Shown in pieces: positions 63,027 through 64,000 of a stretch of DNA of 64,000 bases (its first letter is position 1; each line of letters begins with the position of its first letter). The DNA is taken from assembly GCA_052400685.1 (NCBI GenBank), contig JBQTGJ010000005.1. One strand, 5' to 3'. This DNA comes from CAZHHH01 sp052400685 (lineage in GTDB: Bacteria > Bacteroidota > Bacteroidia > Bacteroidales > Marinilabiliaceae). Below the pieces are notes generated by a model. It saw only the letters and a program-made list of their open reading frames with translations, made no database searches and was not told where the DNA came from. The position numbers and the translations under genes are program-made.

Positions 63027-64000
63027 CTACTCCAACAAACGTAAAGTAGCTGCCCATCCGCCTCCGGATGCCATTTTAACGGTTAACTTATCACCATTGG
63101 TCACAATGACCTCCTTGCGTTTATAGTCGGTTGCTTCGCGATTGGCATTCACACCATCGCTAAAAATAACCGCTTCGTACCGACCTTCGGGGAGAAACGA
63201 TAAATCCAGTTTTATTGTTCGGGCCTCCCAGTTAGTCATAGCTCCCAGGTACCAGCTGTTACCTTTACGTCGCGCCAAAGCCAGATATTCACCAACTTCA
63301 CCATCAAGAGCAACCGTTTCATCAAATACGGTGGGAATTGAAACGATAAAACCGGTTGATTCGGGTTCGCGCATATAGTTGGTCGGTTTATCGGCCAACA
63401 TCGAAAATGGCGATTCAAACACAACGTACATCGCCAGCTGATGGCAACGCGTTCCCTGACTGATGGGGTTGCTGAAAACAGCACGCCAGTTCAACTTATT
63501 GGCATTGTTCATAGCGCCGGGCGTATAGTCCATTGGCCCGGCCAGCATACGTATGTAGGGAGCCGTGACATCATAGGTCGGGAAATCGGTATAAGTAGTC
63601 CATTTCACCTGCTCCAACCCAAATACACCTTCATAATTCAGCACATTGGGATAGGTACGATTGAGACCGGTGGGTTTATAGGCGCCATGAAAATCGACAA
63701 ACTGATGGTATTCGGCGGCTCTGCGTACCGCCTCATAATAAAAACTGACCACCATTTGGTCGTCGCGATTCATAAAATCAATCTTATAACCCTTTACGCC
63801 CATTGCGGCGTATTTGGCAAAAACCTCATCCATTTGATTTCGAAGAGGTGCCCAGCCGGCCCAAAGAACAATGCCAACACCTTTTTCTTTACCATGATCA
63901 ATAATCGTCTGCAAATCAATTTCCGGAACAATCTTCATAAGGTCTGTACTTGCCGACCAGCCTTCGTCCAGTATGACGTATTCAATGCCATGCGCCGCCG
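63027..64000 (-). CDS. Glycoside hydrolase family 97 enzyme, C-terminal part (5' end outside window)
   Basis: The frame continues to the window edge past the internal ATG at 63938, so the N-terminal part is missing. What remains is the GH97 core: EYVILDEGWS, VGIVLWAGWAPLRNQM, GYKIDFMNRDDQ with a candidate catalytic Asp, FVDFHGAYKPTGLNRTYPNV, NYEGVFGLEQVKW, and a beta-sandwich C-terminus (NSWYLGAMTNWEARTIKLDL) typical of the family. GH97 enzymes (SusB-like) hydrolyse alpha-glucosides or alpha-galactosides; the retaining or inverting mechanism cannot be decided safely from this portion. It converges on rlmN. Confidence 0.92.
   Translation of the reverse strand, partial: AAHGIEYVILDEGWSASTDLMKIVPEIDLQTIIDHGKEKGVGIVLWAGWAPLRNQMDEVFAKYAAMGVKGYKIDFMNRDDQMVVSFYYEAVRRAAEYHQFVDFHGAYKPTGLNRTYPNVLNYEGVFGLEQVKWTTYTDFPTYDVTAPYIRMLAGPMDYTPGAMNNANKLNWRAVFSNPISQGTRCHQLAMYVVFESPFSMLADKPTNYMREPESTGFIVSIPTVFDETVALDGEVGEYLALARRKGNSWYLGAMTNWEARTIKLDLSFLPEGRYEAVIFSDGVNANREATDYKRKEVIVTNGDKLTVKMASGGGWAATLRLLE

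Noticed and set aside
1..64000. tRNA, rRNA, riboswitch or prophage genes
   Set aside because: Both strands were read for cloverleaf-like segments, conserved rRNA stretches and phage structural genes; none was convincing. A covariance-model scan was not possible.

Overview
The window reads as a chromosomal segment of a Bacteroidota bacterium, probably Bacteroidales or Marinilabiliales. The evidence is SusD/RagB and hybrid two-component remnants, SusC-type TonB-dependent receptors, an ECF sigma/FecR pair, GH16 and GH97 enzymes, DUF4374/DUF5686/DUF4494 proteins, TAnnTTTG-type -7 boxes and no obvious Shine-Dalgarno sites. No rRNA, tRNA, CRISPR array or prophage was recognised.

Layout. (1) 1-1490: end of an ABC ATPase, a cobalamin adenosyltransferase and a small DUF2795 protein, closed by a strong hairpin. 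(2) 1839-11542, minus strand: eight tightly packed genes (MMPL-type RND exporter, LolA-like periplasmic protein, TSUP permease, CdsA-like cytidylyltransferase, DGK1/VTE5-like lipid kinase, SDR, CDP-alcohol phosphatidyltransferase, DUF5686 outer-membrane protein). They look like one lipid-making and lipid-exporting operon. (3) 11710-19045: a tripartite RND pump with its own LytS/LytTR pair. (4) 19431-23718: an HAD phosphatase and the wreck of a polysaccharide utilisation locus, where a two-component sensor N-terminus is fused by deletion to a SusD C-terminus upstream of an intact GH16 lipoprotein. (5) 24813-29995: TonB receptor, DUF4374 lipoprotein and PepSY protein, a likely iron or heme uptake set, with a promoter and a palindrome. 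(6) 30637-38659: a MacAB-TolC-like pump operon that includes a PEBP protein and a second LytS/LytTR pair. (7) 38.7-41.4 kb: an accessory patch with two mobile-element copies, an uncharacterised helical protein followed by an in-frame 21-bp tandem array, and the remnant of a REP-associated tyrosine transposase. (8) 41476-48440: a large alpha-2-macroglobulin and a TPR protein. (9) 48701-59225: DUF4494, an ACP-like protein, an ECF sigma/FecR/STN-domain module, a LamG-phosphoesterase lipoprotein and a giant hybrid kinase. (10) 59648-64000: a GHL10-type hydrolase, ferredoxin reductase-like protein, RlmN and the end of a GH97 enzyme.

The least expected content is between the genes. Three repeat families fill the intergenic space. 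Family A (about 363-397 bp, three copies) is a non-autonomous transposable element with terminal inverted repeats and 9-bp target duplications. Family B (about 120 bp, at least six good copies) is a large palindrome; three copies lie within 4 nt of stop codons. Family C (about 90-110 bp, four copies) ends immediately before start codons in three cases. One family A copy has inserted inside a family B copy, which gives a relative age.

All functional calls rest on reading motifs and lengths by eye; no database search was possible.
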